The position numbers were made by a program, and so were the translations under genes. A stretch of 64,000 bases of DNA from Pseudomonas shahriarae. Its GTDB lineage: Bacteria; Pseudomonadota; Gammaproteobacteria; Pseudomonadales; Pseudomonadaceae. The notes beneath the pieces are model-generated. The model was not told where the DNA came from. It ran no database searches and worked only from the letters and a program-made list of their open reading frames with translations. Each line of letters starts with the position of its first letter. Within the stretch, counting starts at the first letter, position 1. This document shows, piece after piece, positions 28,147 through 36,957 of this stretch. The stretch is taken from the NCBI RefSeq assembly GCF_014268455.2, contig NZ_CP077085.1:3017001-3081000 (forward strand), given 5' to 3'.

Positions 28147-29664
28147 ATGACGAGTTTGCCGTTGCGGCGGGCACTGCCCAGTCAACAACGCGTATCGGCG
28201 CGTGGCGTAAGTGATTTCATCGAAGCGGTGAACGCTGCGGACCTGGAGTTGCACAGCTTCATGCTGTACCGCGATGGCGCGGTGGTAGCTGAAGCGTTCT
28301 GGGCGCCTTATTGCGCCGCACGCCTGCATGTCCAACATTCGGCGACCAAAAGCTGGGTGTCCATGGCCGTCGGGCTGTTGGTGGATGACGGCGCGCTGTC
28401 GTTGGACGCCAAAGTGGTGGATTTTTTTTCCGCCGATTGCCCGGCATCCATCAGCGCCAACCTGGCGGCCATGACCGTTCGGGATTTGCTGACCATGCGC
28501 ACCGGCCACCGCCAGGGCATCTCTGGTGGCGCCTGGCGCGGGCGCAGTGACAGTTGGGTGCGGTTGTTCCTCAATGAGCCGGTCGAAGACCCGCCAGGGC
28601 ACCGGTTTATCTATAGCAGTGCGTCGAGCTTCATGCTCTCGGCGATTGTCAGCGTGGTCAGCGGCCAGACGGCGTTCGAGCTGTGCAACGTACGCATCTT
28701 CCAACCCATGGGCATGGGCCCCATCGAGTGGGACCTGGCACCTGGCGGTTTCAACACCGGTGGCAATGGCCTCAGTTGCCGCACCGAAGACTTGCTCAAG
28801 TTCGGCGTATTGCACTTGCAACACGGCAATTGGGAGGGGCAGCAATTGCTGTCCCGGGAATGGGTGGCCCAAGCGACCCGCGGGCATGTCGATGATGTAT
28901 GGATGGGCGCCTTCGATGGCAAGCGCTACCTGAGCCGCGACGAGTCGAGCGATGCTGCTGTCACGCGTCGCGAAGGCTACGGCTACCAGTGGTGGATGAC
29001 CCTGCACGGTGGGTATTACGCCTCCGGCGTGTTTGGCCAGCAGTGCATTGTGTTACCTCGTCATAACGCGGTGATTGCCTTTACCGCGGGGCTTGCCCTG
29101 GGCGAGCGGCGCTTGCACAGCCTGCTCTGGGAGCATCTTTTGCCTGCGCTGGACGTGCCCACCGAAGGCCCGGCGGATGCCGGCCTGGCGGCGCTGCTGG
29201 CGCATCAACAGCGGCCGGTCCTGTCTGGCGCCGCGAGCTCGCCGCGCCAGGCTGAATTCAGCCGCACGTTTGTCATGCAGGCCAACGAAGACCAGGTCAG
29301 CGAAGTACGCCTGGAGTTCGGACCTGAGCATTGTGACTTTTACCTCACCGACCCCCGTGGCACCCACTGCATTCGTGCCGGGTTCACCGCCGGCATCGAA
29401 ACCCAGACCAGTATGACCGGCCACTATCTGCATCACCAATACCAGCCGGAACTCACCCCGGTGGTGGCGCAGGCGCGCTGGACCGAAGACGGGGTGTTGA
29501 GCATGACCTGGCAGTTTGTCGAGACGGCGTTTTGTGATCGGGTCACCTGCCGTATCGAACACGGCACCTTGTCCGTGGACCGCAGCGTCAACGTAAATGC
29601 AGGCCCGTTGCAGCGCCCGACGCTGACCGGCCACCCAGCCATCGCTTTGCAGGAGTCGCCATGA
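28147..29664 (+). CDS. Serine hydrolase of the class C beta-lactamase fold, NylB-like
   Basis: 505 residues. The catalytic S65-A-T-K68 (SxxK) and Y156-S-S (FIYSSAS) align with SVSK and FQYCSAN of 6-aminohexanoate-dimer hydrolase NylB. The downstream GGNGLSCRTEDLLKFG and YQWWMTLHGG blocks also resemble it. After about residue 370 there is an extra ~130-residue C-terminal domain not present in NylB. There is no signal peptide, so it is probably cytoplasmic. It is coupled by a 4-bp overlap to an omega-aminotransferase and then an aldehyde dehydrogenase, an order that fits amide cleavage followed by oxidation of an omega-amino acid. Esterase or D-aminopeptidase activity is an alternative. Confidence 0.75.
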   Translation: MTSLPLRRALPSQQRVSARGVSDFIEAVNAADLELHSFMLYRDGAVVAEAFWAPYCAARLHVQHSATKSWVSMAVGLLVDDGALSLDAKVVDFFSADCPASISANLAAMTVRDLLTMRTGHRQGISGGAWRGRSDSWVRLFLNEPVEDPPGHRFIYSSASSFMLSAIVSVVSGQTAFELCNVRIFQPMGMGPIEWDLAPGGFNTGGNGLSCRTEDLLKFGVLHLQHGNWEGQQLLSREWVAQATRGHVDDVWMGAFDGKRYLSRDESSDAAVTRREGYGYQWWMTLHGGYYASGVFGQQCIVLPRHNAVIAFTAGLALGERRLHSLLWEHLLPALDVPTEGPADAGLAALLAHQQRPVLSGAASSPRQAEFSRTFVMQANEDQVSEVRLEFGPEHCDFYLTDPRGTHCIRAGFTAGIETQTSMTGHYLHHQYQPELTPVVAQARWTEDGVLSMTWQFVETAFCDRVTCRIEHGTLSVDRSVNVNAGPLQRPTLTGHPAIALQESP

Positions 29665-30986
29665 ACGATCTTTCCAACCCTTCAATTTCCGCGCGCGGTG
29701 CGTTCTGGGCGCCATTCACCCCGATGCGCCAGTTCCAGCAACAACCGATGATGTTTGCCAGCGCCGACGGTATGCACTACACCACTACCGATGGGCGCCG
29801 CGTACTCGACGCAATGGCGGGGCTATGGTGCGTGAATGCCGGGCATGGCCAACCGAAAATCGTCGAAGCCATTCGCGAAGCAGCGGGGCGCCTGGACTTC
29901 GTCTCGTCATTCAAGATGAGCCACCCACAGGCCCAGGAAATGGCCGAGCGCCTGATCGACATCAGCCCCGCCGATATGGAGCAGGTGTTCTTCACCAACT
30001 CGGGTTCTGAAGCGGTGGATACCGCGCTGAAGATCGCGCGGGCCTATCACCAGGCGCGTGGTGATTGCCGCCGGACCAAATTTATCGGGCGTGCCAAGGG
30101 CTACCATGGCATGGGCTTCGGTGGGCTGTCGGTATCCGGTATCGGCCGCCAGAAGCGTGACTTTGGCCCACTGCTGGGGGAGGTCTCGCACCTGCCATTG
30201 CCCTATGACGCGGGCATGCGTTTTAGTGTCGGGCAGCCGCAGCAGGGCGCCAGTTACGCTGATGCGCTGACACAACTGCTGGATATCCAGGACCCTAGCA
30301 CCGTGGCTGCGGTGATTGTCGAGCCGGTTACCGGTTCCGGCGGGGTTTATCCGCCGCCCCAAGGCTATTTGCAACGCTTGCGCGAGATTTGCACACGGCA
30401 CGGCGTGCTGTTGATTTTCGACGAGGTAATCACCGGCTTTGGCCGCGTCGGCGCGCCCTTTGCCGCGCAAGCCTTCGGCGTCCTGCCGGACCTGATCACC
30501 ACCGCCAAGGGCCTGACCAACGGTGCCGTGCCCATGGGCGGCGTGCTGGTCAGTGGCGCGGTGTATGAAGCGTTCATGGCCGGGCCGCCGAATGTCATCG
30601 AACTGATGCATGGCTACACCTATTCAGCGCATCCACTGGCGTGTGCGGCCGGGTTGGCGACCCTCGAGGTGCATCGTGAATTGAGTATCAACCAGCACGT
30701 CAACGCGGTCAGCGGGCTGTGGCAGTCGACCGCACTCGCGCTGCAAGGTATCGGTGCGGTGCTGGACGTACGCGCGATCGGTTTGCTCTGCGCGGTAGAA
30801 CTCGAGCCGCGCCCAGGTTTCCCCGGCGCGCGTGGCAGCGAGGTTGCGCAGTGGTGCTTTGACAACGGCGTGCTGGTGCGCGGCTCTGGCGACACCATTG
30901 TGATTTCGCCGCCGCTGGTCATCAGCCCGCAGGAGATCGCCCAGGTGTTCGACACCCTGGCGAGTGCCCTGAAACACGTCGCCTGA
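29661..30986 (+). CDS. Class III omega-aminotransferase (beta-alanine--pyruvate type)
   Basis: 441-residue PLP enzyme. The PLP lysine is K283 (TTAKGLTNG), with D254 in IFDEVITGFGR and the NSGSEAVDTALK cofactor-phosphate loop. The N-terminus FWAPFTPMRQFQ is typical of omega-amino acid:pyruvate transaminases, which convert omega-amino acids to semialdehydes with pyruvate as acceptor. The ATG overlaps the hydrolase stop. An aldehyde dehydrogenase follows 14 bp later, which would oxidise the product. Confidence 0.88.
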   Translation: MNDLSNPSISARGAFWAPFTPMRQFQQQPMMFASADGMHYTTTDGRRVLDAMAGLWCVNAGHGQPKIVEAIREAAGRLDFVSSFKMSHPQAQEMAERLIDISPADMEQVFFTNSGSEAVDTALKIARAYHQARGDCRRTKFIGRAKGYHGMGFGGLSVSGIGRQKRDFGPLLGEVSHLPLPYDAGMRFSVGQPQQGASYADALTQLLDIQDPSTVAAVIVEPVTGSGGVYPPPQGYLQRLREICTRHGVLLIFDEVITGFGRVGAPFAAQAFGVLPDLITTAKGLTNGAVPMGGVLVSGAVYEAFMAGPPNVIELMHGYTYSAHPLACAAGLATLEVHRELSINQHVNAVSGLWQSTALALQGIGAVLDVRAIGLLCAVELEPRPGFPGARGSEVAQWCFDNGVLVRGSGDTIVISPPLVISPQEIAQVFDTLASALKHVA

Positions 30987-31000
30987 AGGGAGTCCAAGGT

Positions 31001-32419
31001 ATGTCGGATCTGTTTGAGTTCTACATTGGCGGTGCCTGGGTCAAGCCCCACGGCACGGCCGTTGAAACCGTGGTAAACCCGTCCACCGAGCAGATGGTTG
31101 CGCGCATCATCCTTGGCGACAGCCATGATGTGGACCGCGCAGTCGGCGCGGCCAGGCAAGCGTTTGCGGGGTTCGCGGCCAGTTCGCTTGAGGCGCGTAT
31201 CGACCTGCTACAACGTATTATCCAAGCCTACAAGCGCAACAGCGAAGCGCTGATCGAAGCGGTTCACCTGGAAATGGGCGCGCCGCTGTCCCTGGCCCGC
31301 AGCGCCCATGTGCCGGCAGGCCTGGGCCATCTGGTACAGGCGTTGGATGTGTTACGCGAGTACCGCTTCGAGCGTCGTCTGGGCAATACGTTGGTGGTAC
31401 GCGAGCCCATTGGCGTGTGCGCCCTGATCACGCCCTGGAACTGGCCGCTTAATCAACTCACCTGCAAACTCGCCCCCGCGCTGGCCGTGGGCTGCACCGT
31501 GGTGCTCAAACCCAGCGAGCGTGCGCCATTGTCAGCCCGGATCATTGCCCAGGTGCTGCATGAGGCCGAGGTGCCAGCGGGGGTGTTCAACCTGGTCAAC
31601 GGCGACGGGCCAGGGGTGGGGGCCGCATTGGCGCGCCATGCCGAGGTGGACATGGTGTCTTTTACCGGTTCCACCCGTGCCGGCGTTGCAGTGGCCAAGG
31701 CGGCGGCGGATACGGTCAAGCGTGTGTCCCAGGAACTGGGCGGCAAATCCGCGAATATCCTGCTCGACGATGCCGACCTGCCCAGCGCTGTGCGTCATGG
31801 AGTGTTGGGCTGTATCCGCAACAGCGGCCAATCGTGCAATGCACCGACGCGGTTGTTGGTGCCGCGTGCGCAGCAACAGGCGGCGATTGAGATCGCCGAG
31901 CAAGTACTCACGCAGGTGTGCTACGACGACAGCAACCCGATCACCGCCATCGGCCCTCTAGCCAACGCCATGCAGTTCGAGCGGGTACAGGACATGATCG
32001 CCCAGGCCATCGCCGAAGGCTCGCGGTTGATCGCCGGAGGGCTGGGGCGGCCGGCAGGCGTTGAGCGTGGCTACTATGGGCAACCGACTCTATTTGCCGA
32101 CGTCACACCGGATATGCTGGTGGCACGCGAGGAAATCTTTGGCCCGGTCTTGGCGATCATCCCGTATGACAGCGAAGCCGAGGCAATAGCGATCGCGAAC
32201 GACAGCCCCTACGGCTTGTCTGGTTACGTCACCTCGGCCAACCTTGAACGCAGCCGCAGGGTCGCCCGGCAACTGCGTACCGGCATGGTCCACCTCAACG
32301 GCGCCCGCGCCGACCAGGCTGCGCCGTTTGGCGGCTACAAACAGTCGGGCAACGGCCGCGAGTGGGGAGAGTCTGGGTTTGACGAGTATCTGGAGAGCAA
32401 GTCGCTGTTTGGGTATTAA
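31001..32419 (+). CDS. NAD(P)-dependent aldehyde dehydrogenase
   Basis: 472 residues of the classical ALDH fold. The catalytic C279 is in NSGQSCNAPTR, the general base E245 in ELGGKS, and the cofactor region includes TPWNWPL and FTGSTRAG. It is not the CoA-acylating MmsA type by these motifs. It is last in the cluster, placed to oxidise the semialdehyde from the transaminase to a dicarboxylic or keto acid. Confidence 0.9.
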   Translation: MSDLFEFYIGGAWVKPHGTAVETVVNPSTEQMVARIILGDSHDVDRAVGAARQAFAGFAASSLEARIDLLQRIIQAYKRNSEALIEAVHLEMGAPLSLARSAHVPAGLGHLVQALDVLREYRFERRLGNTLVVREPIGVCALITPWNWPLNQLTCKLAPALAVGCTVVLKPSERAPLSARIIAQVLHEAEVPAGVFNLVNGDGPGVGAALARHAEVDMVSFTGSTRAGVAVAKAAADTVKRVSQELGGKSANILLDDADLPSAVRHGVLGCIRNSGQSCNAPTRLLVPRAQQQAAIEIAEQVLTQVCYDDSNPITAIGPLANAMQFERVQDMIAQAIAEGSRLIAGGLGRPAGVERGYYGQPTLFADVTPDMLVAREEIFGPVLAIIPYDSEAEAIAIANDSPYGLSGYVTSANLERSRRVARQLRTGMVHLNGARADQAAPFGGYKQSGNGREWGESGFDEYLESKSLFGY

Positions 32420-32516
32420 GTGGTTTCAGGCATGAATTTACAGGCTGATCCGGCGACGATCATGGCGTTTTGTCTGATATTGGTCGGCCAGTTAATCCGT
32501 TGGGCCAGGTCGCTGA

Positions 32517-32873
32517 TCAGTCGTCAGGCAAGTGCAACTGCACTTCCATGGCGTCATGAAGGAGCCTGACGACCTCGATCACGTCGTCGTTTGCCACACG
32601 ATAGAACACGATATGGCGTGGGTTTTTGACCATTCCACGGGCTTGTTTGGCCTGCTGGCGTGAATAGATGAGGTGATAGCTGCGAAGGCCCGGTGCAAGC
32701 TCATCGCGGTCGTGGCTGCCAATGCGATAAGGCGTGTCGGCGAGCGCTTGCAGCGTCGCGAGGATGAGCATCTGGTAGCGCTGGCGTGCCTGATCGCCGA
32801 ACTGCGTCTGGGAGAGCCTGAGGATGTCGACAATGTCGGCGCGTGCCGCGTTGGAAATCCGATACTGCGGCAT
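32517..32873 (-). CDS. parE: ParE/RelE-family toxin
   Basis: 118 residues of the ParE/RelE fold (YRISNAARADIVDILRLSQ; HIVFYRVANDDVIEVVRLLH). The family inhibits gyrase (ParE) or cleaves mRNA (RelE). The preceding ParD-like antitoxin indicates the ParE side. The start is 2 bp after the antitoxin stop, typical of a coupled TA operon. Confidence 0.85.
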   Translation of the reverse strand: MPQYRISNAARADIVDILRLSQTQFGDQARQRYQMLILATLQALADTPYRIGSHDRDELAPGLRSYHLIYSRQQAKQARGMVKNPRHIVFYRVANDDVIEVVRLLHDAMEVQLHLPDD

Positions 32874-32875
32874 GC

Positions 32876-33166
32876 TCAGTGTTTCTCGCGCGCGGGGAGG
32901 GTTGCCTCCAGGCTCAAGCCCTCGAGGTAGTGCTCCAGATCCCCTTCGTTCACCTGAGTAAAGCGCCCGTGCTCAAGATCCATGATGCCGATCGAGGTCG
33001 CCTGACGCAGCGCCTCAATTTTGGCGGTGTCTTCGGCGACGCGCTGCTCCAATAAACGCAAACCCTCTCGCATCACTTCGCTGGCATTCTGATAACGGCC
33101 GGACTGCACCAGGTCATGGATAACCTGTTCTTGGTGAGGGGTGAGCACAACGTTTCGCGTCGCCAT
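32876..33166 (-). CDS. parD: ParD-like antitoxin (CC2985 family)
   Basis: 96 residues beginning MATRNVVLTPHQEQVIHDLV with the ribbon-helix-helix signature SGRYQNASEVMREGLRLLEQR. The C-terminal half would wrap the toxin. GGAG precedes the ATG at 33166. The antitoxin-first order allows autorepression. The tail YLEGLSLEATLPAREKH is closely matched by a detached remnant at 39233-39286. Confidence 0.88.
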   Translation of the reverse strand: MATRNVVLTPHQEQVIHDLVQSGRYQNASEVMREGLRLLEQRVAEDTAKIEALRQATSIGIMDLEHGRFTQVNEGDLEHYLEGLSLEATLPAREKH

Positions 33167-33463
33167 AACTTAGCTCCAGTTCCATGCAAACGGGTACTTT
33201 TGATTGTTGGCATATTATGCCATCTTCGATGAGGAGAATAGCTTGGGGCCGACATCCGGCGATCAGGTGGTGGGCAGCGTCAATCAGCAAGGTTCAAAGT
33301 GATACATCCCTAATAAAGCAACTGCAGATTGATTTGAAGGCTGATATGCCTGACTGTGCATGCAGGAGGCGCGCGATGTGTGTTTCTCGATCCGCCCTGA
33401 AAATCGATCGGCATGTTCGATGCCCATCAATATTTGCGTCTAGAGGTATCAAGAGAGGTCCCA
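33167..33463. other. Intergenic stretch upstream of parDE
   Basis: About 300 bp with no convincing gene. Weak open frames here have Pseudomonas-unlike composition and no ribosome-binding site. It must contain the parDE promoter near 33170-33220. No repeat or terminator was recognised. Confidence 0.3.
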
Positions 33464-34005
33464 ATGCCCTATGAGTTAGAAAATCGACTGGTGATCGGCG
33501 TCGCTTCCAGCGCTGTGTTTGATTTTCGGGCATCGGACGCAGTGTTTCAGAGTCAGGGGGGAGGAGAAATACCGCAAGTTTCAGCAAAAAAATCTTCACG
33601 TTCCGCTTCCTAAGGGGTAACCCAGGGCTGCTGGAGGAGTTCATGGTACGGATATCCAAAATCCAGTCAGCCGAAGAGAAGCACAAGAAGCTCAATCCTA
33701 AATACGAAAACCGCATACGCGTCTCGATCGTCACAGCCCGCAATGCTCCGTCTCATGAGCGTGCGATGAATACACTCAAGAGTTGGGGTGTCATGGCTAA
33801 TGACGCATTCTTCCTGGGTGGCATCGAGAAAGGCAAAATCTTGGGTGTATTGAAACCACACATCTTCTTCGATGACCAATCAGGGCACCTTAAATCGACT
33901 AGCGCAGTTGCTCCATCCGTGCACATTCCTTTCGGCATCACCAACCATGTCGCGACAGTGGTTGCGTTAGAGCCTGAAGCTGATCATGTCCAGCAGGTGG
34001 TGTAA
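33464..34005 (+). pseudogene. Cytosolic 5'-nucleotidase (cN-I type), broken by frameshift and internal deletion
   Basis: The start MPYELENRLVIGVASSAVFD, after AGAGAGG, is the typical N-terminus of this family. Next to a run of six G (33556-33561) the frame shifts by one base: the continuing protein is read in the next frame as EEKYRKFQQKNLHVPLPKG, then ends at a stop (33618-33620). The C-terminal part resumes in another frame as NPGLLEEFMVRISKIQ and continues RVSIVTARNAPSHERAMNTL to SVHIPFGITN. The middle of the protein, roughly half its length, is missing between PLPKG and NPG. Both lesions make a functional enzyme impossible. Confidence 0.82.
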
Positions 34006-34078
34006 CACGGAGGTTTGAGCGCGTAGTGCTACAGAAATCCGTATAGGCTCCTCGGGCACCCGTTGTTGGATAGGGTAA

Positions 34079-34631
34079 TTAGGCTTGCTCGCGAACCTGC
34101 ATCCAGTCGAAAAAAACTTCGGATGCAAAGCCGACGCCGCAGTTGGCGTCGAACCGCTCGTTGATTCTGACGAGAGTCATCTGCTGATTGTGGTGAGGTC
34201 GGGAAAAAAGCTCCACTAGGTTCGCTGTGCAGGAAGAAATCGCCGAGCTTTGCCCCGCAATTTTCGCAGTGATTCATCAGGTAGCGGCTGCATGCCGCTT
34301 TGCTGTAGGCCTGCTTGAACTTGTTGGTGAAATGATGGATCTGCTTCGCTACCAAGGGAGAGAGGCTGACGACGTTGGAGACCGTTCCGCGATACCCATG
34401 GCACTTCCATTCGCCGAGGTTCCTTGTGAGCTCGAAATCTTCGTCCTCATCCTCGTAGTAATCGAACTCTTCATGTTGCTCCGACAGCTTGAATGAGAAC
34501 ACGCGGGTCAAATTTGAGCAGTTCCAGCAGTCGGATACTGACTCTATAACGTAGTAATACGGTGCTCTGACGCTAAATTCAGGTCCGTGCTCCAGGTTCG
34601 CGTGCTCTGTTACGGGCAGCCATTGAGCCAA
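34079..34631 (-). pseudogene. Uncharacterised protein with two CxxC pairs, frameshifted near its 3' end
   Basis: The reading frame from 34631 (TTG start) gives a soluble protein with CWNC and CENC pairs that could bind zinc, an acidic stretch EDEDEDFEL, and FFLHSEPSGAFFP. After about 34205 that frame becomes basic nonsense (RQLRRRLCIRSFF). The next frame instead reads MTLVRINERFDANCGVGFAS, then EVFFDWMQVREQA, and stops at 34079-34081, which looks like the true C-terminus. A single-base slip near the T6-C3 run explains this. I do not recognise a function. Confidence 0.5.
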
Positions 34632-34652
34632 GGGGCTATATCTCGGCTCCCC

Positions 34653-35066
34653 TCAGGGCAGTAGCCAAGTACTGTTTGGGGTGGTTGAACAGATGCCGAC
34701 TGCCTGGCACTGCTCCAGAATCGGCAGAATGTAGGTGATGTTGGTACGCCCCGGCTTGCCATCTTCTCGGTAACGAGCCGCCTGGCACAGTGGGCCGGCT
34801 TTTTCGTACGTATGGTTGGAGCTGATTTCAGCCGCTTGTGCTTGGCCGAAATGATTGTTTCCGGTGAGGTAGTCCAACGTTTGTTGGAAAGCTGTTCGAG
34901 TCAGCGCCAACTGCGAGTCTTGCGATCCGGTCTCAATCATAACGCGATCTGCATCAACGGTCGTGATACGGAAACGGGCGCTACGCGATGGTGTTTGCAG
35001 TTCCTTGCCTTGCAGGCGGCTGATCAATGCCCAGAGAGTGTTGTCGACTTGAATGATGTGCTGCAT
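34653..35066 (-). CDS. Hypothetical protein
   Basis: 137 residues beginning MQHIIQVDNTLWALISRLQG, soluble, with three Cys in the second half and no signal peptide. AAGGAG lies 7 nt before the ATG, so it is probably expressed. It sits between the frameshifted gene and hxsA on the same strand, 50 bp from the hxsA stop. I recognise no family and cannot tell whether it belongs with hxs. Confidence 0.55.
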   Translation of the reverse strand: MQHIIQVDNTLWALISRLQGKELQTPSRSARFRITTVDADRVMIETGSQDSQLALTRTAFQQTLDYLTGNNHFGQAQAAEISSNHTYEKAGPLCQAARYREDGKPGRTNITYILPILEQCQAVGICSTTPNSTWLLP

Positions 35067-35116
35067 GGGATTACTCCTTCGTTACTGAGCGGACGCTAGC
35101 TTTAACCTGAAACAAC

Positions 35117-35725
35117 TTATGGAATCTTGATACCCAACGCATTCAGCGATGGCGTATCCATCCGGCCATTCACGGTCAGCCCACTGTCCATCTGAAAGGC
35201 CATCAACGCACCACGTGTCGCCTTGCCCATCACCCCATCAATGATGCCTTGGTAATACTGGCGCACCATCAGCGCGGTCTGCACACGGGTGACCAGGTTG
35301 CTTTTCTGTTCATTGGTCGCGCGGCTCTTTGAAGTGCTCGAACTTGTCCCGCTGGTAGTGCCAGACGACTGATAAAGGCTGTTGCTGCTTGGGGAACTGC
35401 TCGAAGCACTCGGCGTGCTGTAGCTTCGGGTACTGGTAGCGGGTGGGCTGTAGTAGCGAGGTGCGCTATAGCCACCCGAGCCACTGTAGTGAGAACTGTG
35501 CGAACTGTGGGACCGATGGGAACTGTGCGAGCGATGCGCCGCATAGATGTTGACTGTGTTTGGCGCATTGAGCGTATCGGCAAATACCGGGGGCTGTAGC
35601 TTGTCGTTGGGTTGCCAGTTTGCATCGGCGAGCGACAGATGGCCCGCATGTGCCAGGGCGGTACCTGCCATTGGCAGCAAGCTGATCCCACTGATCAGGA
35701 CTTTCCAGCGGTCGAGCAATTTCAC
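35117..35725 (-). CDS. hxsA: His-Xaa-Ser repeat protein HxsA (predicted maturation substrate)
   Basis: 202 residues: a signal peptide (about 1-27, ending ALAHA), six tandem His-x-Ser triplets at residues 64-81 (HRS HSS HRS HSS HSS HYS), a Ser/Thr/Tyr-rich linker to ~138, and a C-terminal peptidoglycan-binding_1-like domain (VTRVQTALMVRQYYQGIIDG; GKATRGALMAFQ). It starts at GTG 35725, overlapping the hxsC stop, with AAGGAG 6 nt upstream. In the His-Xaa-Ser system (HxsABCD) the two radical SAM proteins are thought to modify the repeat region. The exported, wall-binding architecture suggests the modified repeats act in the periplasm. The chemistry and biological role are not established by this sequence. 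Confidence 0.88.
   Translation of the reverse strand: MKLLDRWKVLISGISLLPMAGTALAHAGHLSLADANWQPNDKLQPPVFADTLNAPNTVNIYAAHRSHSSHRSHSSHSSHYSGSGGYSAPRYYSPPATSTRSYSTPSASSSSPSSNSLYQSSGTTSGTSSSTSKSRATNEQKSNLVTRVQTALMVRQYYQGIIDGVMGKATRGALMAFQMDSGLTVNGRMDTPSLNALGIKIP
35483..35536 (-). repeat. Six HxS codon triplets within hxsA
   Basis: 54 bp encoding six consecutive His-Xaa-Ser units (middle residues R, S, R, S, S, Y). The near-identical 9-bp DNA units could expand or contract by slippage. Confidence 0.85.
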
Positions 35726-36957
35726 TGTGCACTCCTTGCATAGGCGCTAAAGGCCTCGTTCGAAAGTAGTTGTACGCCGCGACTCTGCCAGCGGTCGGTG
35801 TGGGATTTGAAGAAGCCAGAGCATTGTTTGACGGCAGCACATTGCTGGCAGGTATCGATGAACAGGTTCTTCCAGTCCGAGATGCTCTGGCGGGCGAAAC
35901 GCGAGAGGTGGGCCGGGATCAGGCATAGGGGCAAGTTATAGATCGAAACCGGCATTCCGCGGTTGAACAGGAAATACACGGCCTGGCTCAACGACTCCTG
36001 ATAGTCCAGCGGGTCAATCCACAGTTCTTCGTAGTTCTTCCTGGCCAGGCCGGTACTTTCGATACCCATCAGTGCAACATGCCGCACGAAGGGCAGGTTC
36101 CTGAACACGTAGTGGGCGAGCTCTGGCAAGCGTGGTGTGGTCAGGCGATTGAGCACCACGCGTATCTCTATGATCTGGTTGGCGCGCGCGAGGTTGTAAA
36201 GACCTTGCAGGGTTTCGCTGAATGCCCCTGAAGCCTGCACCACATGGTCATGGTCTTCGGCATTGTCGGCATATAGCGGGATGCCCCAGCTCAACTGAGG
36301 GTGGCCGATGGCAGAGAGTGCTGCGATCCAGCTCGGGTCTTGGAACAGACGCCCGTTGCTGAGCACATGAATGGATTTTTGCGGTAAAACGGCTTTGCAC
36401 TTGGCCAGGATTTCGAGCAGGCCGTCGCGATAAAGCGTTGGTTCTCCGCCGCTGACTCCCAGACTTTCCTCGCCCGGGTCCATCAGGTCGATCAGCCGTA
36501 GGTTCTCCTCGATGTGCCAACGGTCATCGATATCTTTGGGCGGCTGCGAGCACATCAGACAGAGGCTGTTGCAACGATCGGTCATGAACAGCAGGTTACT
36601 GTCTGAGCCTCGTCGATAGAGCACTCGCACCAACGCGTTGCCGGGTGCGATGGCAATGACATCGCCGGGCTGCACGACATCCGCATTTTTGGGGGCGTGC
36701 AGGTACGGCCGCTCGCTGTCGAGGTCGCCGATCAATGGCTCCGGGATCAGGAAACCACCTACTGGTAATGAGAGCAGATGCGGGCTATGTAGCCGTTCTT
36801 CGTTTGGCAGCCAAAGTAGCAGGTCACCGAATTCAGCGCTTCCGGCACAAACAGCCAGGCCTTGTTCGATGAACTCATCCAGAGTGATGACCTTGAACAG
36901 TTTCGGCTCATTGAGGTGATGGATTTCGAAGTGGGTATCTTTGCGCAGCATCGCCAT
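35722..36957 (-). CDS. hxsC: His-Xaa-Ser system radical SAM maturase HxsC
   Basis: 411 residues. The radical SAM [4Fe-4S] motif is C129-NSL-C133-LM-C136, preceded by ~125 residues of an unusual N-terminal domain. SGGEPT (~169-174) contacts SAM. Near the C-terminus CQQC...CSG suggests a further cluster-binding region. ATG 36957 shares its A with the hxsB stop (TGATG), so the two are translationally coupled. It probably acts with HxsB on HxsA. Confidence 0.9.
   Translation of the reverse strand: MAMLRKDTHFEIHHLNEPKLFKVITLDEFIEQGLAVCAGSAEFGDLLLWLPNEERLHSPHLLSLPVGGFLIPEPLIGDLDSERPYLHAPKNADVVQPGDVIAIAPGNALVRVLYRRGSDSNLLFMTDRCNSLCLMCSQPPKDIDDRWHIEENLRLIDLMDPGEESLGVSGGEPTLYRDGLLEILAKCKAVLPQKSIHVLSNGRLFQDPSWIAALSAIGHPQLSWGIPLYADNAEDHDHVVQASGAFSETLQGLYNLARANQIIEIRVVLNRLTTPRLPELAHYVFRNLPFVRHVALMGIESTGLARKNYEELWIDPLDYQESLSQAVYFLFNRGMPVSIYNLPLCLIPAHLSRFARQSISDWKNLFIDTCQQCAAVKQCSGFFKSHTDRWQSRGVQLLSNEAFSAYARSAQ

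Noticed and set aside
33184..33474. 96-codon plus-strand frame upstream of the nucleotidase remnant
   Set aside because: It overlaps the likely parDE promoter and has no plausible ribosome-binding site. The product is Arg/Cys/Trp-rich without a family.
35483..35536. Short tandem repeats as a possible CRISPR or VNTR array
   Set aside because: The period is 9 bp without spacers and it encodes HxS triplets in frame within hxsA, so it is a coding repeat.
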